Assembly: GCA_963733845.1 (NCBI GenBank)
Contig: CAVTEM010000007.1
Span: 496,001-560,000 of the forward strand
Source: DATFQE01 sp963733845
GTDB taxonomy: Bacteria; Actinomycetota; Thermoleophilia; Gaiellales; Gaiellaceae
Direction: 5' to 3'
Length of the DNA: 64,000 nucleotides
Both the position numbers and the translations under genes were made by a program. A model generated the notes under the pieces. The model saw nothing but the letters and a program-made list of their open reading frames with translations, made no database searches and was not told the DNA's origin. This document shows positions 1-8,479 of the stretch, piece after piece (the stretch's first letter is position 1; each line of letters begins with the position of its first letter).

Positions 1-617
1 AGGTCGAGCTGCTGACGCTCTCCGACCGGCTGCGGCCGCCGGGGATCGGCTTCGGCGTCGGCTGGATCCACGTCTACCCGTCGACCCTCTACTCGGACAC
101 GCTCCGCGAGGCGGAGCGGGTGGCCGTGCACGCGGTACACGCCCTGGGGCTGCGCGACGGGATCGCCTTCCCGCAGGTGATCGCAGCCGACGGCCGCGCC
201 TGGGCCGTGGAGGTGGCGGCGCGGATTCCGGGCGGACAGATGGCCGACCTGGCCCGGCACGCGGTGGGCGTCGATCTCGTCGAAGTCGCCGTCCGGCAGG
301 CGCTCGGCCAGGAGGTCCCGGACGAGCTGGCGCGGCCCCGGTTCCAGCAGCCGCTCGCAATCCGCTTTCTCACCGCATCGCCCGGTCCGCTCCCGACCGG
401 AAAGGTGCTCGGCTGGAGCGGCCTGGATCGCGTGCGCGCGTTCCCCGGAGTCGTGCAGGCGGACGTCTACTTGACCGAGGGCGAGGAGATCCGGCCCGTG
501 CGGCTCGACGGCGACCGGCGCGGCTACGTGATCGCGGTGGCCGACACGAACGTCGAGGCGCTCGAGCGCGCCGAGGCGGCAGCCCGTCTGCTGGACGTCG
601 AGGTGGAGCCCGCTTGA
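1..617 (+). CDS. ATP-grasp domain ligase, C-terminal part (5' end outside window)
   Basis: The reading frame is open from the first bases of the window, so the N-terminus is missing. The visible ~205 residues hold the C-terminal ATP-grasp region: an EVAARIPGG segment corresponding to the Mg-ATP-binding E-x-N/A-R-x-x-G stretch of PurK, CarB and biotin carboxylase relatives, followed by a small C-terminal lid domain. The family joins a carboxylate to an amine or thiol using ATP; the substrate cannot be read here. The TGA overlaps the TTG start of the next gene, so it heads or continues an operon of four tightly coupled genes that ends with a second ATP-grasp gene. Confidence 0.75.
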   Translation, partial: VELLTLSDRLRPPGIGFGVGWIHVYPSTLYSDTLREAERVAVHAVHALGLRDGIAFPQVIAADGRAWAVEVAARIPGGQMADLARHAVGVDLVEVAVRQALGQEVPDELARPRFQQPLAIRFLTASPGPLPTGKVLGWSGLDRVRAFPGVVQADVYLTEGEEIRPVRLDGDRRGYVIAVADTNVEALERAEAAARLLDVEVEPA

Positions 618-1258
618 CCTGTGCGTTCGACCTCGCGCACTACGGGGAGCTGCTCGAGGCGGCCCGGACCGGCGGCTATCGCTTCGGCCGCTTCGAGGGC
701 GACCCGCAGCCGGGCCAGGTGTACCTGCGCCACGACGTCGACCTCTCGCTCGACGCCGCCCTGCGGATGGCCGAGCTCGAGGCCGAGTCAGGCGTGGCTG
801 CGACGTACTTCCTGATGGGCGAGAGCGTGTTCTACAACCTGGCCTCGAGCGAGGGCACGTCAGCGGTCCTGCGGCTGCGGGAGCTCGGGCACGACGTCGG
901 CGTCCACGCGTTCTGGCCCGCGGTTCCCGGCCGTGACCCGCGCTTCGCACCCGTGCTCGCCTGGCACAACCCCGACCCCGAGTACATGACGCGACCGGTC
1001 GACGGCTTCCTGAACGTGATGGCCGCGCCCTGGTTCACGCAGGGCTTGTACCGCTCGGACTCGAACCAGCACTGGCGCTCCGGCTGCCCGCACGAGGAGC
1101 TCGCGCGCGGCGAGCTCGAGTGGCTCCAGCTGCTGACGCACCCCGAGATCTGGGTCTATCCGGGCGAGACGATGGGGCAGACGATGCACGCGATGCTCGA
1201 GGCCGAGCGCCAGCAGCGCCTCGAGCAGCTCGCCGCGGATCGGATCGACCTTTCGTGA
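614..1258 (+). CDS. Polysaccharide-deacetylase-like protein (NodB fold)
   Basis: A 214-residue protein starting at a TTG that overlaps the upstream stop codon. The RHDVD motif near residue 40 matches the first metal-binding motif of carbohydrate esterase 4 enzymes (HD-D), and a later GHDVGVH segment resembles their second histidine motif. The family removes acetyl groups from sugars in glycans, but this copy is short and divergent, so the substrate is open. It sits between an ATP-grasp ligase and a kinase-like gene with 4-nt overlaps, which suggests a shared pathway building or decorating a small surface-glycan component. Confidence 0.68.
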   Translation: MTCAFDLAHYGELLEAARTGGYRFGRFEGDPQPGQVYLRHDVDLSLDAALRMAELEAESGVAATYFLMGESVFYNLASSEGTSAVLRLRELGHDVGVHAFWPAVPGRDPRFAPVLAWHNPDPEYMTRPVDGFLNVMAAPWFTQGLYRSDSNQHWRSGCPHEELARGELEWLQLLTHPEIWVYPGETMGQTMHAMLEAERQQRLEQLAADRIDLS

Positions 1259-2013
1259 GCGAGACCGTGCTCGAGGGCGGCGACGTCAACGTCGTCGTGC
1301 GGGTCGGCGACACGGTCAGGCGGCACCAGGGCGAGTGGAGCCCGGCCGTCCACGCACTGCTGCTGCATTTCGAGTCGGTGGGGTTCGACGGGGCCCCGCG
1401 CTTTCTCGGGGTGGACCAGCAGGGCCGCGAGATCCTCAGCTTCGTGGAGGGGGAAGCGGCGCTGGCCCCCGCGCCCGCGTCCGACCACGTGCTGGTGGGC
1501 CTCGGAAGGCTGCTGCGGGCGGCGCACGAAGCGGCCGCCGGCTTCGAGCCGCCCGCGGATGCGGCGTGGTTCTCGGGCGGAGACGGGCCGCTGATCTGCC
1601 ATCGCGATCTGTTCCCGCCCAACGTCATCTTCCGCGAGGGCGAGCCCGTGGCGCTGGTGGACTGGGATCTGGCCGGCCCGGCCGAGCCGCTCGACGACGT
1701 CGTGTCGGCCGCGTCCCACTGGGCTCCGCTGCGCACGGATGCGGAGAAGTGGGGCCTGCCGGCCGGCCGGCAGCCCGAGCGCGTGCGCATTCTCTGCGAC
1801 GCCTACGGCCTGTCGGCGGAGGAGCGTGCGCGCTTCGTGGACAAGGCGATCCAGATGCGCCTCGGCGGCTACGAGCTGCATCGCCGCCTGGGCGGCGAGG
1901 AGAGGCGATCGGGCTGGCGCGAGATGTGGGACGCCGGCAGCGGGGAGACGATCCTCGGCAACCTCCGGCTGCTCGAGGAGCTCCGGCCCGAGCTGGAGGA
2001 GGCGCTCGCGTGA
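1255..2013 (+). CDS. Aminoglycoside phosphotransferase-family small-molecule kinase
   Basis: The GTG at 1255 overlaps the previous stop (GTGA) and gives 252 residues. The APH/choline-kinase catalytic loop is visible as CHRDLFPPNV near residue 120, followed by the metal-binding VDWDLAG. An N-terminal lobe with a VVVRVGDTV strand precedes it. Family members phosphorylate hydroxyl groups on aminoglycosides, choline, homoserine or sugars; the operon context of ATP-grasp and deacetylase genes argues for a biosynthetic rather than resistance role. It ends in a GTGA overlap with the next gene. Substrate is unknown. Confidence 0.77.
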   Translation: MSETVLEGGDVNVVVRVGDTVRRHQGEWSPAVHALLLHFESVGFDGAPRFLGVDQQGREILSFVEGEAALAPAPASDHVLVGLGRLLRAAHEAAAGFEPPADAAWFSGGDGPLICHRDLFPPNVIFREGEPVALVDWDLAGPAEPLDDVVSAASHWAPLRTDAEKWGLPAGRQPERVRILCDAYGLSAEERARFVDKAIQMRLGGYELHRRLGGEERRSGWREMWDAGSGETILGNLRLLEELRPELEEALA

Positions 2014-3047
2014 AGCCGCTGACGATCCTGGTTTCGGCGTCGGGTGCCCCCGGGACGGCCGCGCTCTTGCACGCGCTGCGCACGAACGGCGAGCGGGAGG
2101 TGCGCCTCGTCGGGACGGACATGTCCGAGCGGGCTGTGGGGCGGGAGCTCGCCGACGCGTTCCACGTCGTCCCGGCCGGCTCCGACCCCGGCTTCGCAGA
2201 CGCGATACTCGACGTGGCCGCGCGGGAAGGCGTCGAGGTGATCCTCCCGCAGTCATCGTTCGACCTCCTCGGGCTCGCTCAGGCGAAGGCTCGCTTCGAC
2301 GAGGCCGGAGTGGTCGCGATGGTCGCCTCTCCTGAGGCGATCCACCGCTCGAACGACAAGGCCGAGAGCTCCGCACTCCTCGACTCGATCGGCGTGCGAG
2401 GGCCCGCCTGGCGGAAGGTTCGCGGCGGCGAAGCGGTCGCCGAGGCGGCGCGCGAGCTGGGCTATCCGGACGAGGACGTGGCGCTGAAGCCCGTCTTCTC
2501 CTCCGGCTCACGCGGGTTCAGGGTCTTGTCGTCGTCTGCGGACCGGCGCGAGCAGCTGCTGACGAACCGGCCCGGCGTGGCCGAGGCGCTCCGGCTCGAG
2601 GACCTGCTCGAGCTGCTGCCCGACGACGACGAGACGGAGCTGCTGGTGATGGAGCTGGCCATCGGAGGCGAACGGACGATCGACGGGTTCGCGCGCGAGG
2701 GACGCATCGTGCTGGGGCATCCGAAGACGCGCGAGGCGATGCGGGCCGGCCTGGCCATGTTCTTCGAGACGCTCGAGGCCCCAGAGCTGATGGAGATCGC
2801 GGAGCGGATCGTGCGCGAGCTCGCGCTCGACCACTTCTTCAACATTCAGCTCGTCGGCGACTACGTGATCGAGATCAACCCGCGGATCTCCACGATCGTC
2901 TACCAGGAGGACCTCAATCTGCCGTGGCTCGGCGTGAAGCACGCGCTCGGGGATCTGACGGCCGAGGAAGCGGCGGCAGCGGCGGCCCGAGTCCGCCCGG
3001 GGCGAGTCGCCCTGCGCTACTTCGACCAGGTCGAGTGGGACACGTAG
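2010..3047 (+). CDS. ATP-grasp family ligase (carbamoyl-phosphate-synthase-like)
   Basis: A 345-residue protein from a GTG start overlapping the upstream stop. The N-terminal Rossmann-like pre-grasp domain begins TILVSASGAPGTAALL; the ATP-grasp fold follows, with VALKPVFSSGSRGF as the ATP-binding strand-loop and VIEINPRIST as the metal-binding motif with Glu and Asn. The length and order match CarB-like and PylC-like single ATP-grasp ligases. It is the second ATP-grasp gene of this operon, so two different peptide or amide-type bonds are probably formed. A 139-bp gap with no clear signal separates it from the glycosyltransferase. Confidence 0.82.
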   Translation: MKPLTILVSASGAPGTAALLHALRTNGEREVRLVGTDMSERAVGRELADAFHVVPAGSDPGFADAILDVAAREGVEVILPQSSFDLLGLAQAKARFDEAGVVAMVASPEAIHRSNDKAESSALLDSIGVRGPAWRKVRGGEAVAEAARELGYPDEDVALKPVFSSGSRGFRVLSSSADRREQLLTNRPGVAEALRLEDLLELLPDDDETELLVMELAIGGERTIDGFAREGRIVLGHPKTREAMRAGLAMFFETLEAPELMEIAERIVRELALDHFFNIQLVGDYVIEINPRISTIVYQEDLNLPWLGVKHALGDLTAEEAAAAAARVRPGRVALRYFDQVEWDT

Positions 3048-3186
3048 CCCAACGGAGCCGCGGCCCGTTCGGACGTGGCGCGAGGGGCGAAGCGCGGTAC
3101 CCCGTCCCCAACCCCCACCCACCCACGGGGAGCTTCGAGGGTAGCCGCGGTCGCGCACGAGGGTGTGACGCGGGAGCGCCGGTTTC

Positions 3187-4140
3187 GTGAAAGCTCGGCG
3201 CGGCGAGCGGCCGCTGCGCGTCACGCATGCTCCGGTCAACACGGCCGGGATTCCCTGGGACAACGTCCAGGCGCTGCGGCGGCGAGGCGTCGACGCACGG
3301 CTCGTCGTCTTCGAGCGCTACCGGCTCCACCCCGAGGCCGACGAGGAGATCCGCCGGCCTGACAACTTCGCCGCGCGCCAGGTCGCCCAGGCCGCCGCAC
3401 TCGCTCGCCTGCTCCCCCGCACGGACGTCTTCCACTTCTACTTCGGCCTCACGCTCGTCCCGAGGCGCGTGCAGTTCCCGGTCCTGCGGGCCACGCGACG
3501 CAAGAGCGTCTTTCACTTCCTCGGCTCGGACATCCGCGGCAAGGGCCCCGAGCAGCTGGCCTACGCCCGCCGGGCCGACGCTCGAATCGTCGGCTCCTAC
3601 GACGCGATCCGCTGGGTGCCGGACGCCGAGGTGATCCCGCCGGGCGTCGACCTGGCCGCGCTCCGCGCCGTGCCCCCTCCGCGGGACGACCGACCCGTCT
3701 TCGTCCACGCACCGTCGAGTCGCGCCCGCAAGGGCACCGAGCACTTCGTCCGCGCCTGCGACGAGCTCGGCGTCGAGCTCGACATCGTCGAAGGGCTCCA
3801 TCACGACGAAGCCCGCAAGCGGTACGAGCGGGCCGACGTCGTCCTCGACCAGCTCAACGCCGGCTGGTACGGGATGCTCGCGATCGAGGCGATGGCGCTG
3901 GCCAAGCCGGTCGTGACCTTCCTCCACGACGAGGCGACCAGGCGCACCGAGGAGGCGTTCGGCACGCGAGTCCCGATCGTCCGCGCCGACCGGGAGAACC
4001 TGCTCGAGACGCTTCGCCCACTCGCGGAGTCGGCCGCCGAGCGGCGCAGGATCGGCGCAGAGAGCCGCGCCTACGCGGAGCAGGTCCACGACCTCGACCG
4101 GGTCGCCGACCGCCTGCTCGCTCTCTACGCTCGCCTCTAA
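3187..4140 (+). CDS. Glycosyltransferase family 4-like protein
   Basis: A 317-residue protein with a GTG start. The N-terminal Rossmann half begins RVTHAPVNTAGIPWD. The C-terminal half carries the GT-B nucleotide-sugar signature, read here as GWYGMLAIEAMALAKPVV (E-x7-E type region) near residues 225-245, followed by the usual C-terminal helix. It is somewhat shorter than typical GT4 enzymes (350-400 residues). The next gene, a lipid-linked oligosaccharide flippase, starts directly after its stop codon, which places it in assembly of an undecaprenyl-linked glycan on the cytoplasmic face of the membrane. Confidence 0.8.
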   Translation: MKARRGERPLRVTHAPVNTAGIPWDNVQALRRRGVDARLVVFERYRLHPEADEEIRRPDNFAARQVAQAAALARLLPRTDVFHFYFGLTLVPRRVQFPVLRATRRKSVFHFLGSDIRGKGPEQLAYARRADARIVGSYDAIRWVPDAEVIPPGVDLAALRAVPPPRDDRPVFVHAPSSRARKGTEHFVRACDELGVELDIVEGLHHDEARKRYERADVVLDQLNAGWYGMLAIEAMALAKPVVTFLHDEATRRTEEAFGTRVPIVRADRENLLETLRPLAESAAERRRIGAESRAYAEQVHDLDRVADRLLALYARL

Positions 4141-5592
4141 GTGCTCTCCGAACGGCTACGCCAGCTCGTCGGGCAATCCGCCGTGTACGGCCTCGGCGGG
4201 CTCGTCTCGCGCGTCCTCGCCGTCCTCCTGCTTCCGCTCTACACGGCGTATCTCGAGCCGAGCGACCTCGGCGCTGTGGGCGTGCTCGTCGCCCTCAACG
4301 CCGTCCTCGTCACGATCCTGCGCGGCGGGATCTCGAGCGCGTTCTTCCGCTTCTGGTTCGACTCGACCGATCCGGCGCGCCAGCGCACGGTCCTGCGCAC
4401 GAGCTTCTGGTTCACGATGGGCATGGCCACCTTCGGACTGGTGGCCGGCTGGATCTTCGCGACGCCGATCGCCGACGCGCTCTCGCTCGAGGGCGACGAG
4501 TGGCTCGTGCGCGCGCAGTTCGTCGGACTGTGGGCGCAGATGAACTACGAGCAGCTGACCGCGGTCTTCCGCGTCGAGCAGCGCGCTTCGCGCTTCCTCG
4601 TCGCGAGCCTGGCCAATGTCGCGGTCACGATCGGAGCGACGGTCGTGCTGGTCGTCGGAATGGACGAGGGGGCGCTCGGGGTGATCGTCGGCAACTTCAC
4701 CGGCACGCTGGTGGTCTACCTCGCGCTCCTCGGCTACCGGCGCGAGCAGCTCGGGCTCGAGCTCGACCGGCCGCTCCTACGCGCGATGCAGCGCTTCGGC
4801 TGGCCGCTCGTCCCCTCGGCGCTCGCGTTGATCGCGATCAACTTCAGCGACCGGATCTTCATCGCCCGCCTCGCCGGCCTGGAAGAGGTCGGACGCTACG
4901 AGCTCGGAGCTCGCATCGCGTCGGCGATGGTGTTGCTCCTGAGCGCCTTCCGCATGGCCTGGCCGGGCTTCGCGTACTCGATCGAGGACGAGGACGAGGC
5001 GAAGACGACGTACGCCTTCGTGCTCACCTACCTCGTCGCACTCGCGAGCTGGGCGGCGCTCGGGCTCGGGCTGCTGGCGCCGTGGCTCGTCCAGCTGCTG
5101 GCGCCGACCAACGAGGCGTTCTGGCCGGGCGAGCGCGTCGTCGCCCCGCTCGCCTTCGGCGCAGCGTTCTTCGCCGGATTCATCGTCGTGTCGATCGGCA
5201 TCGGCCGCACGCGGCGCACCGGCTTCAACTGGGTCGTCACCGGTACCGCCGCGGCGATCAACCTGGGCCTGAACGCAGTGCTCGTACGCGAGTACGGCAT
5301 GGAGGGTGCGGCCGCCTCGGCGCTCGTCTCCTTCGCCGTGCTGTTCGCCTTCATGTCGGTCTACGCCCAGCGGATCTACCCGGTGCCGTACCAGTGGCGC
5401 CGGGTCGCGACGGCGCTGGCGGCGGCCGGCGCGCTCGCCGTGGCGGGCAAGGCCGCCGACGTGCCGCTGGCCGGGGCGCTCGCTCTCGCCCTCGTTTACC
5501 CGCTCCTGCTGTGGCCGCTGGGCTTCTACCTGCCGGTCGAGCGCGCTCGCCTGGCGCTGGCTATCCGACGAACAGCCCGGTCACGTACATGA
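4141..5592 (+). CDS. Oligosaccharide flippase (Wzx/MurJ-like, polysaccharide biosynthesis protein)
   Basis: A 483-residue, strongly hydrophobic protein with about 12-14 predicted membrane helices, the size and pattern of the MATE/MOP-superfamily flippases that move lipid-linked oligosaccharides across the membrane. The N-terminus (GQSAVYGLGGLVSRVLAVLL) is characteristic of this family. The GTG start lies immediately after the glycosyltransferase stop, so the two are co-transcribed. Its last ~30 bases overlap the 3' end of the convergent ZIP transporter gene, leaving no room for a separate terminator. Confidence 0.85.
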   Translation: MLSERLRQLVGQSAVYGLGGLVSRVLAVLLLPLYTAYLEPSDLGAVGVLVALNAVLVTILRGGISSAFFRFWFDSTDPARQRTVLRTSFWFTMGMATFGLVAGWIFATPIADALSLEGDEWLVRAQFVGLWAQMNYEQLTAVFRVEQRASRFLVASLANVAVTIGATVVLVVGMDEGALGVIVGNFTGTLVVYLALLGYRREQLGLELDRPLLRAMQRFGWPLVPSALALIAINFSDRIFIARLAGLEEVGRYELGARIASAMVLLLSAFRMAWPGFAYSIEDEDEAKTTYAFVLTYLVALASWAALGLGLLAPWLVQLLAPTNEAFWPGERVVAPLAFGAAFFAGFIVVSIGIGRTRRTGFNWVVTGTAAAINLGLNAVLVREYGMEGAAASALVSFAVLFAFMSVYAQRIYPVPYQWRRVATALAAAGALAVAGKAADVPLAGALALALVYPLLLWPLGFYLPVERARLALAIRRTARSRT

Positions 5593-6772
5593 TCGCGATG
5601 CCGGCGAGGAAGCCGCCGAGGACGTGGGGCGACATGATCCCGCCCGGCGCCTTGCGGGCCACGTAACGCCCGACCTCGGTGACGACCTCGAGGGCGGCGC
5701 CTGCGGCGGCGGCGAAGAAGAGCGTGGCGAGCACGTCGCTCGTGATGAAGCCGCCGATCCAGGCACCGAGGATGGCGGGCGCCCCGGCCACGAGCGCCAG
5801 CGTGGCCAGACGGCCGAAGCTAACCGAGCGGCCGCCGTCGGCGATCGGGGTCGCGATCCCGAGCCCCTCCGTGACGTTGTGGACCATGAAGCCGACGATC
5901 AGGAACGTGCCGAGGGCGAGCTCTCCCACTGCGAACGACGAGCCGATCGCCAGCCCTTCGCCGAGGTTGTGGGCTCCGATGCCCACCGCGACCAGGGTCG
6001 CGAGCGCCAGCCCGCCGGGCCCGGCCGCCGCGCTGCCCTCGCCGGCCGAGAGCTGCCGCGAGAGGAGCGTCAGCGCGAGGTAGCTGAACGACGCGCCGAG
6101 CAGGACGAGCCCCGGCCCGCCGAGCGCACCGGGAAGCAGCGCCTGCAGCTCGAGCGCCTCCGACAGCGCCTCCAGGGCGAGAAACGCGAGCAGGCCGCCG
6201 GTGAGCGCCATGAAGGCGGCGAGCCACTCGGGAGCCGCGCGCCTGAGCGACGGCAGCCAGAGCAGGCCGAGCGCGACGGGGATCACGCCGACGAGCAGGC
6301 CGATCACGCCGTAGCCGAGGAAGCTTCGCCCGGAGGCCTCGGGGGTCTCCACGGCGGCGGCGATCTCCTCGGTCGTCTGGATCCCGGTCGAGCTGGTGAC
6401 GCCGACGGCGATCGGCTCGTCCTGGACCCACTCGAACGGCACGACGATCGTGCTCGAACGCAGCCGGCCCAGCGTCTCCGGTCCGTCGAGCGAGTACGGG
6501 ACGATCGCGTCGTCGACCGTGACCGTGGCGATCGTCAGGTCGTCCGGCTGCGGGTTGGTGACCCGGATCCGGATCTCGCCGGGCTGGAACTCGACCCGGC
6601 GGATGTCGAACTCGTCCGCCGGCGGCGGGTTGTCCCGTACGAGGCTCGTCAGCGAGTCGCCGGTTGCGGCGAAGGCGAGCACGACGGCGGCCAGCAGCGC
6701 GAGCGGGATCAGCGTCCAGAAGCGGAACCGGCCCGCGCCTCGAGACTCCGCTGCGATCGAGCCCGACTCCAT
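5561..6772 (-). CDS. ZIP-family metal transporter with extra N-terminal extracytoplasmic domain
   Basis: A 403-residue protein. Residues ~20-40 form a membrane helix, followed by a ~90-residue soluble beta-rich stretch, then the ZIP core. Two metal-site motifs typical of ZIP helices 4 and 5 are present: HNLGEGLAIG and HNVTEGLGIA. ZIP proteins import Zn, Fe or Mn. Most bacterial ZIPs are 240-300 residues, so the N-terminal domain is an addition. The ATG overlaps the stop of the copper oxidase gene (ATGA), giving a two-gene operon transcribed away from a DtxR/MntR-like repressor gene. Confidence 0.87.
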   Translation of the reverse strand: MESGSIAAESRGAGRFRFWTLIPLALLAAVVLAFAATGDSLTSLVRDNPPPADEFDIRRVEFQPGEIRIRVTNPQPDDLTIATVTVDDAIVPYSLDGPETLGRLRSSTIVVPFEWVQDEPIAVGVTSSTGIQTTEEIAAAVETPEASGRSFLGYGVIGLLVGVIPVALGLLWLPSLRRAAPEWLAAFMALTGGLLAFLALEALSEALELQALLPGALGGPGLVLLGASFSYLALTLLSRQLSAGEGSAAAGPGGLALATLVAVGIGAHNLGEGLAIGSSFAVGELALGTFLIVGFMVHNVTEGLGIATPIADGGRSVSFGRLATLALVAGAPAILGAWIGGFITSDVLATLFFAAAAGAALEVVTEVGRYVARKAPGGIMSPHVLGGFLAGIAIMYVTGLFVG

Positions 6773-7776
6773 CAGTCGACCACGTTGAAGAAGCCCATCC
6801 AGCCCAGCTCGGCGAACTCCGACTGGTGCGCATGGAACATGAACAGACCGGTGTTGGCGAAGTCGATCTCGATGATCCCGCGCTGCCCCTGGCAGAGCAT
6901 GACCGTGTCCGTGTACTCGAAGTGGTCGGTGGAGCCGGTCGGGTAGTAGCGGAAGAAGTCGCCGTGTAGGTGGAACGAGTTGATCAGGTCGAACTCGGTC
7001 AGGTTGGCGAGGTAGATGCGCACGGTCTGCGAGCGGCGCACGCGGATCGGGTAGCGGGCGTAGTAGAAAGCCGGGCCGTTGACGGCGTAGAAGTTGTTCT
7101 CGCCGTCGCCGTCGGTGTCGAAGCCGTTCATCACCATCACGAGCTCCTGCGCCGGCTTGCGCGGCTCCTTCGGGTCGATGATGAAGGCGCCGTAGAGGCC
7201 CTTGTGGATGTGCTTCTTCAGCGGCGTCGCGTGGCAGTGGTACAGGTGCATCCCGTGCGGCCTCGCCGGGAACTCGTACGTGAACGAGCCGCCCGGTTCG
7301 ACGATCTCGAAAACGCCGTCCATGTTCGCCGGATGGATGCCGTGGAAGTGGATCGTGTGCGGATGCGAGCCGCCGTTTCTGAACCGCACGCGCAGCAGGT
7401 CGTCCTCGGTCGCCCGAATGACCGGGCCCGGCGCGGTGCCGTTGTACGTCCACGCGGGGAAGGTGACGCCCTTCGCGACCTCGATTTCCTTGTCGACGGC
7501 GAGCAGGTCGTATTCGCGCACCCGCCCGGGCTGGTGCAGGAGGGCGGGCGGCGGAGTGAGCAGCGCGTCGACTTCGCGGCTGCGCGCGATCGAGGGCGCC
7601 GCCTCCCCGACCATGGCCGCATGGCCCATTGCCGCGTGGTCGTGGTTGTGACCGAGGTGTGTTGCGCTCGGGCTCGCCGCGTCTGCGCGGCCCAGGCCGT
7701 AGTGCACGTAAGGCACCGCAGCGACGACAGGGGCGGCGCCGGCAAGGAAGTGCTTGCGGCTCAGCTTTTTAGCCAC
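6772..7776 (-). CDS. Two-domain multicopper oxidase, exported
   Basis: With the GTG at 7776 the protein has 334 residues; longer starts would run through the operator region. The N-terminus SRKHFLAGAAPVVAA looks like a Tat-type signal with Lys in place of the second Arg, followed by a His-rich linker. Copper motifs appear in order: HFHG (143-146), HCH (180-182), HLHG (269-272) and HAH (315-317). The length fits two-domain laccase or nitrite-reductase-like enzymes rather than three-domain laccases. Given the ZIP partner and the divergent metalloregulator, a role in oxidising or detoxifying Fe, Mn or Cu outside the cell is plausible but inferred. Confidence 0.86.
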   Translation of the reverse strand: MAKKLSRKHFLAGAAPVVAAVPYVHYGLGRADAASPSATHLGHNHDHAAMGHAAMVGEAAPSIARSREVDALLTPPPALLHQPGRVREYDLLAVDKEIEVAKGVTFPAWTYNGTAPGPVIRATEDDLLRVRFRNGGSHPHTIHFHGIHPANMDGVFEIVEPGGSFTYEFPARPHGMHLYHCHATPLKKHIHKGLYGAFIIDPKEPRKPAQELVMVMNGFDTDGDGENNFYAVNGPAFYYARYPIRVRRSQTVRIYLANLTEFDLINSFHLHGDFFRYYPTGSTDHFEYTDTVMLCQGQRGIIEIDFANTGLFMFHAHQSEFAELGWMGFFNVVD

Positions 7777-7777
7777 G

Positions 7778-7812
7778 CCTAAACTATAGCCTAAGGCAGT
7801 GCTAAAGTTTAG
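7778..7812. promoter_or_regulatory. Putative metalloregulator operator between the oxidase and DtxR-like genes
   Basis: The 43-bp divergent spacer is markedly AT-rich for this genome and carries two dyads. One is an imperfect palindrome CCTAAACTATAGCCTAAGG at 7778-7796; the other is a perfect inverted repeat CTAAA-G-TTTAG at 7802-7812. DtxR/IdeR/MntR boxes are built from TTAGG/CCTAA and TTTAG half-sites, so binding by the adjacent repressor, controlling itself and the oxidase-ZIP operon, is a reasonable inference. Confidence 0.6.
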
Positions 7813-7819
7813 TTTGGCA

Positions 7820-8479
7820 ATGGCCAAAGTCGAGCTCAGTAACGCGATCCAGGACTACCTCAAGGAGCTGTACAAGCTCCATGCCGCTGGCGAGCGAGCG
7901 ACGACGACCGAGCTCGCGCGCCGAATGGGCGTCTCGCCACCATCGGCCACCGCGATGATCAAGAAGCTCGCCGAGCTCGGCCTCGTCGTGCACACGCCCT
8001 ACAAGGGCGCCTCGCTGACGGACGAGGGCGAGCGAACCGCGCTCGAGGTCGTTCGCCACCACCGACTGCTCGAGCAGTACCTCGCTCAGACGCTCGGCCT
8101 CTCGCTCGACGCCGTGCACGCAGAGGCGGACCGGCTCGAGCACGCGCTCTCCGAGGAGCTGGAGGCGCACATCGACAAGACGCTTGGCTACCCCACTCAC
8201 GACCCGCACGGGGACCCCATCCCCGACGCGAACCTGCGCATGGCCGAGGGCGACGTCCGCCCGCTCGTCACGCTCGCGGAGGGCGACGAGGCCATCATCC
8301 GCCGCGTGCCCGACAGCGACGGCGAGCTCCTCCGCTACCTCAGCAAGCTACGGCTGACTCCGGGCCGGCGCGTCCGCGTCGCGGGGATCGAGCCCTTCGG
8401 CGGCCCGGTGACCGTCGCCGTCGGCAGCTCCCGCCACCCGATCTCGCGCGAGCTCGCCGCCCTCATCGGCGTCGCCTAA
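7820..8479 (+). CDS. DtxR/MntR-family metal-dependent transcriptional repressor
   Basis: A 219-residue protein from the ATG at 7820; the upstream in-frame GTG at 7799 would put the operator inside the gene and is rejected. Order of domains: winged helix (1-65, TTTELARRMGVSPPSATAMI as recognition region), helical dimerisation and metal-site domain (66-140, with LTDEGERTALEVVRHHRLLE and the HALSEELEAHI segment), and a C-terminal FeoA/SH3-like domain (145-219). This is the full three-domain form seen in DtxR and IdeR. It is divergent to the oxidase-ZIP pair, and its TAA overlaps the stop of the convergent protease gene. Confidence 0.9.
   Translation: MAKVELSNAIQDYLKELYKLHAAGERATTTELARRMGVSPPSATAMIKKLAELGLVVHTPYKGASLTDEGERTALEVVRHHRLLEQYLAQTLGLSLDAVHAEADRLEHALSEELEAHIDKTLGYPTHDPHGDPIPDANLRMAEGDVRPLVTLAEGDEAIIRRVPDSDGELLRYLSKLRLTPGRRVRVAGIEPFGGPVTVAVGSSRHPISRELAALIGVA

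Noticed and set aside
3048..3186. Promoter or small RNA between the second ATP-grasp gene and the glycosyltransferase
   Set aside because: GC-rich with C-runs, but no clear -10 box, dyad or conserved fold could be seen.
5306..6946. Long plus-strand open frame of 546 codons across the flippase end and the ZIP/oxidase genes
   Set aside because: It is the complement of the ZIP and oxidase genes, has a charged, low-complexity Arg/Glu/Gln composition and no domain. GC-rich DNA keeps such frames open by chance.
7799..7819. GTG at 7799 as start of the DtxR-like gene
   Set aside because: It would place the second palindrome inside the coding region; the ATG at 7820 gives the normal family N-terminus.
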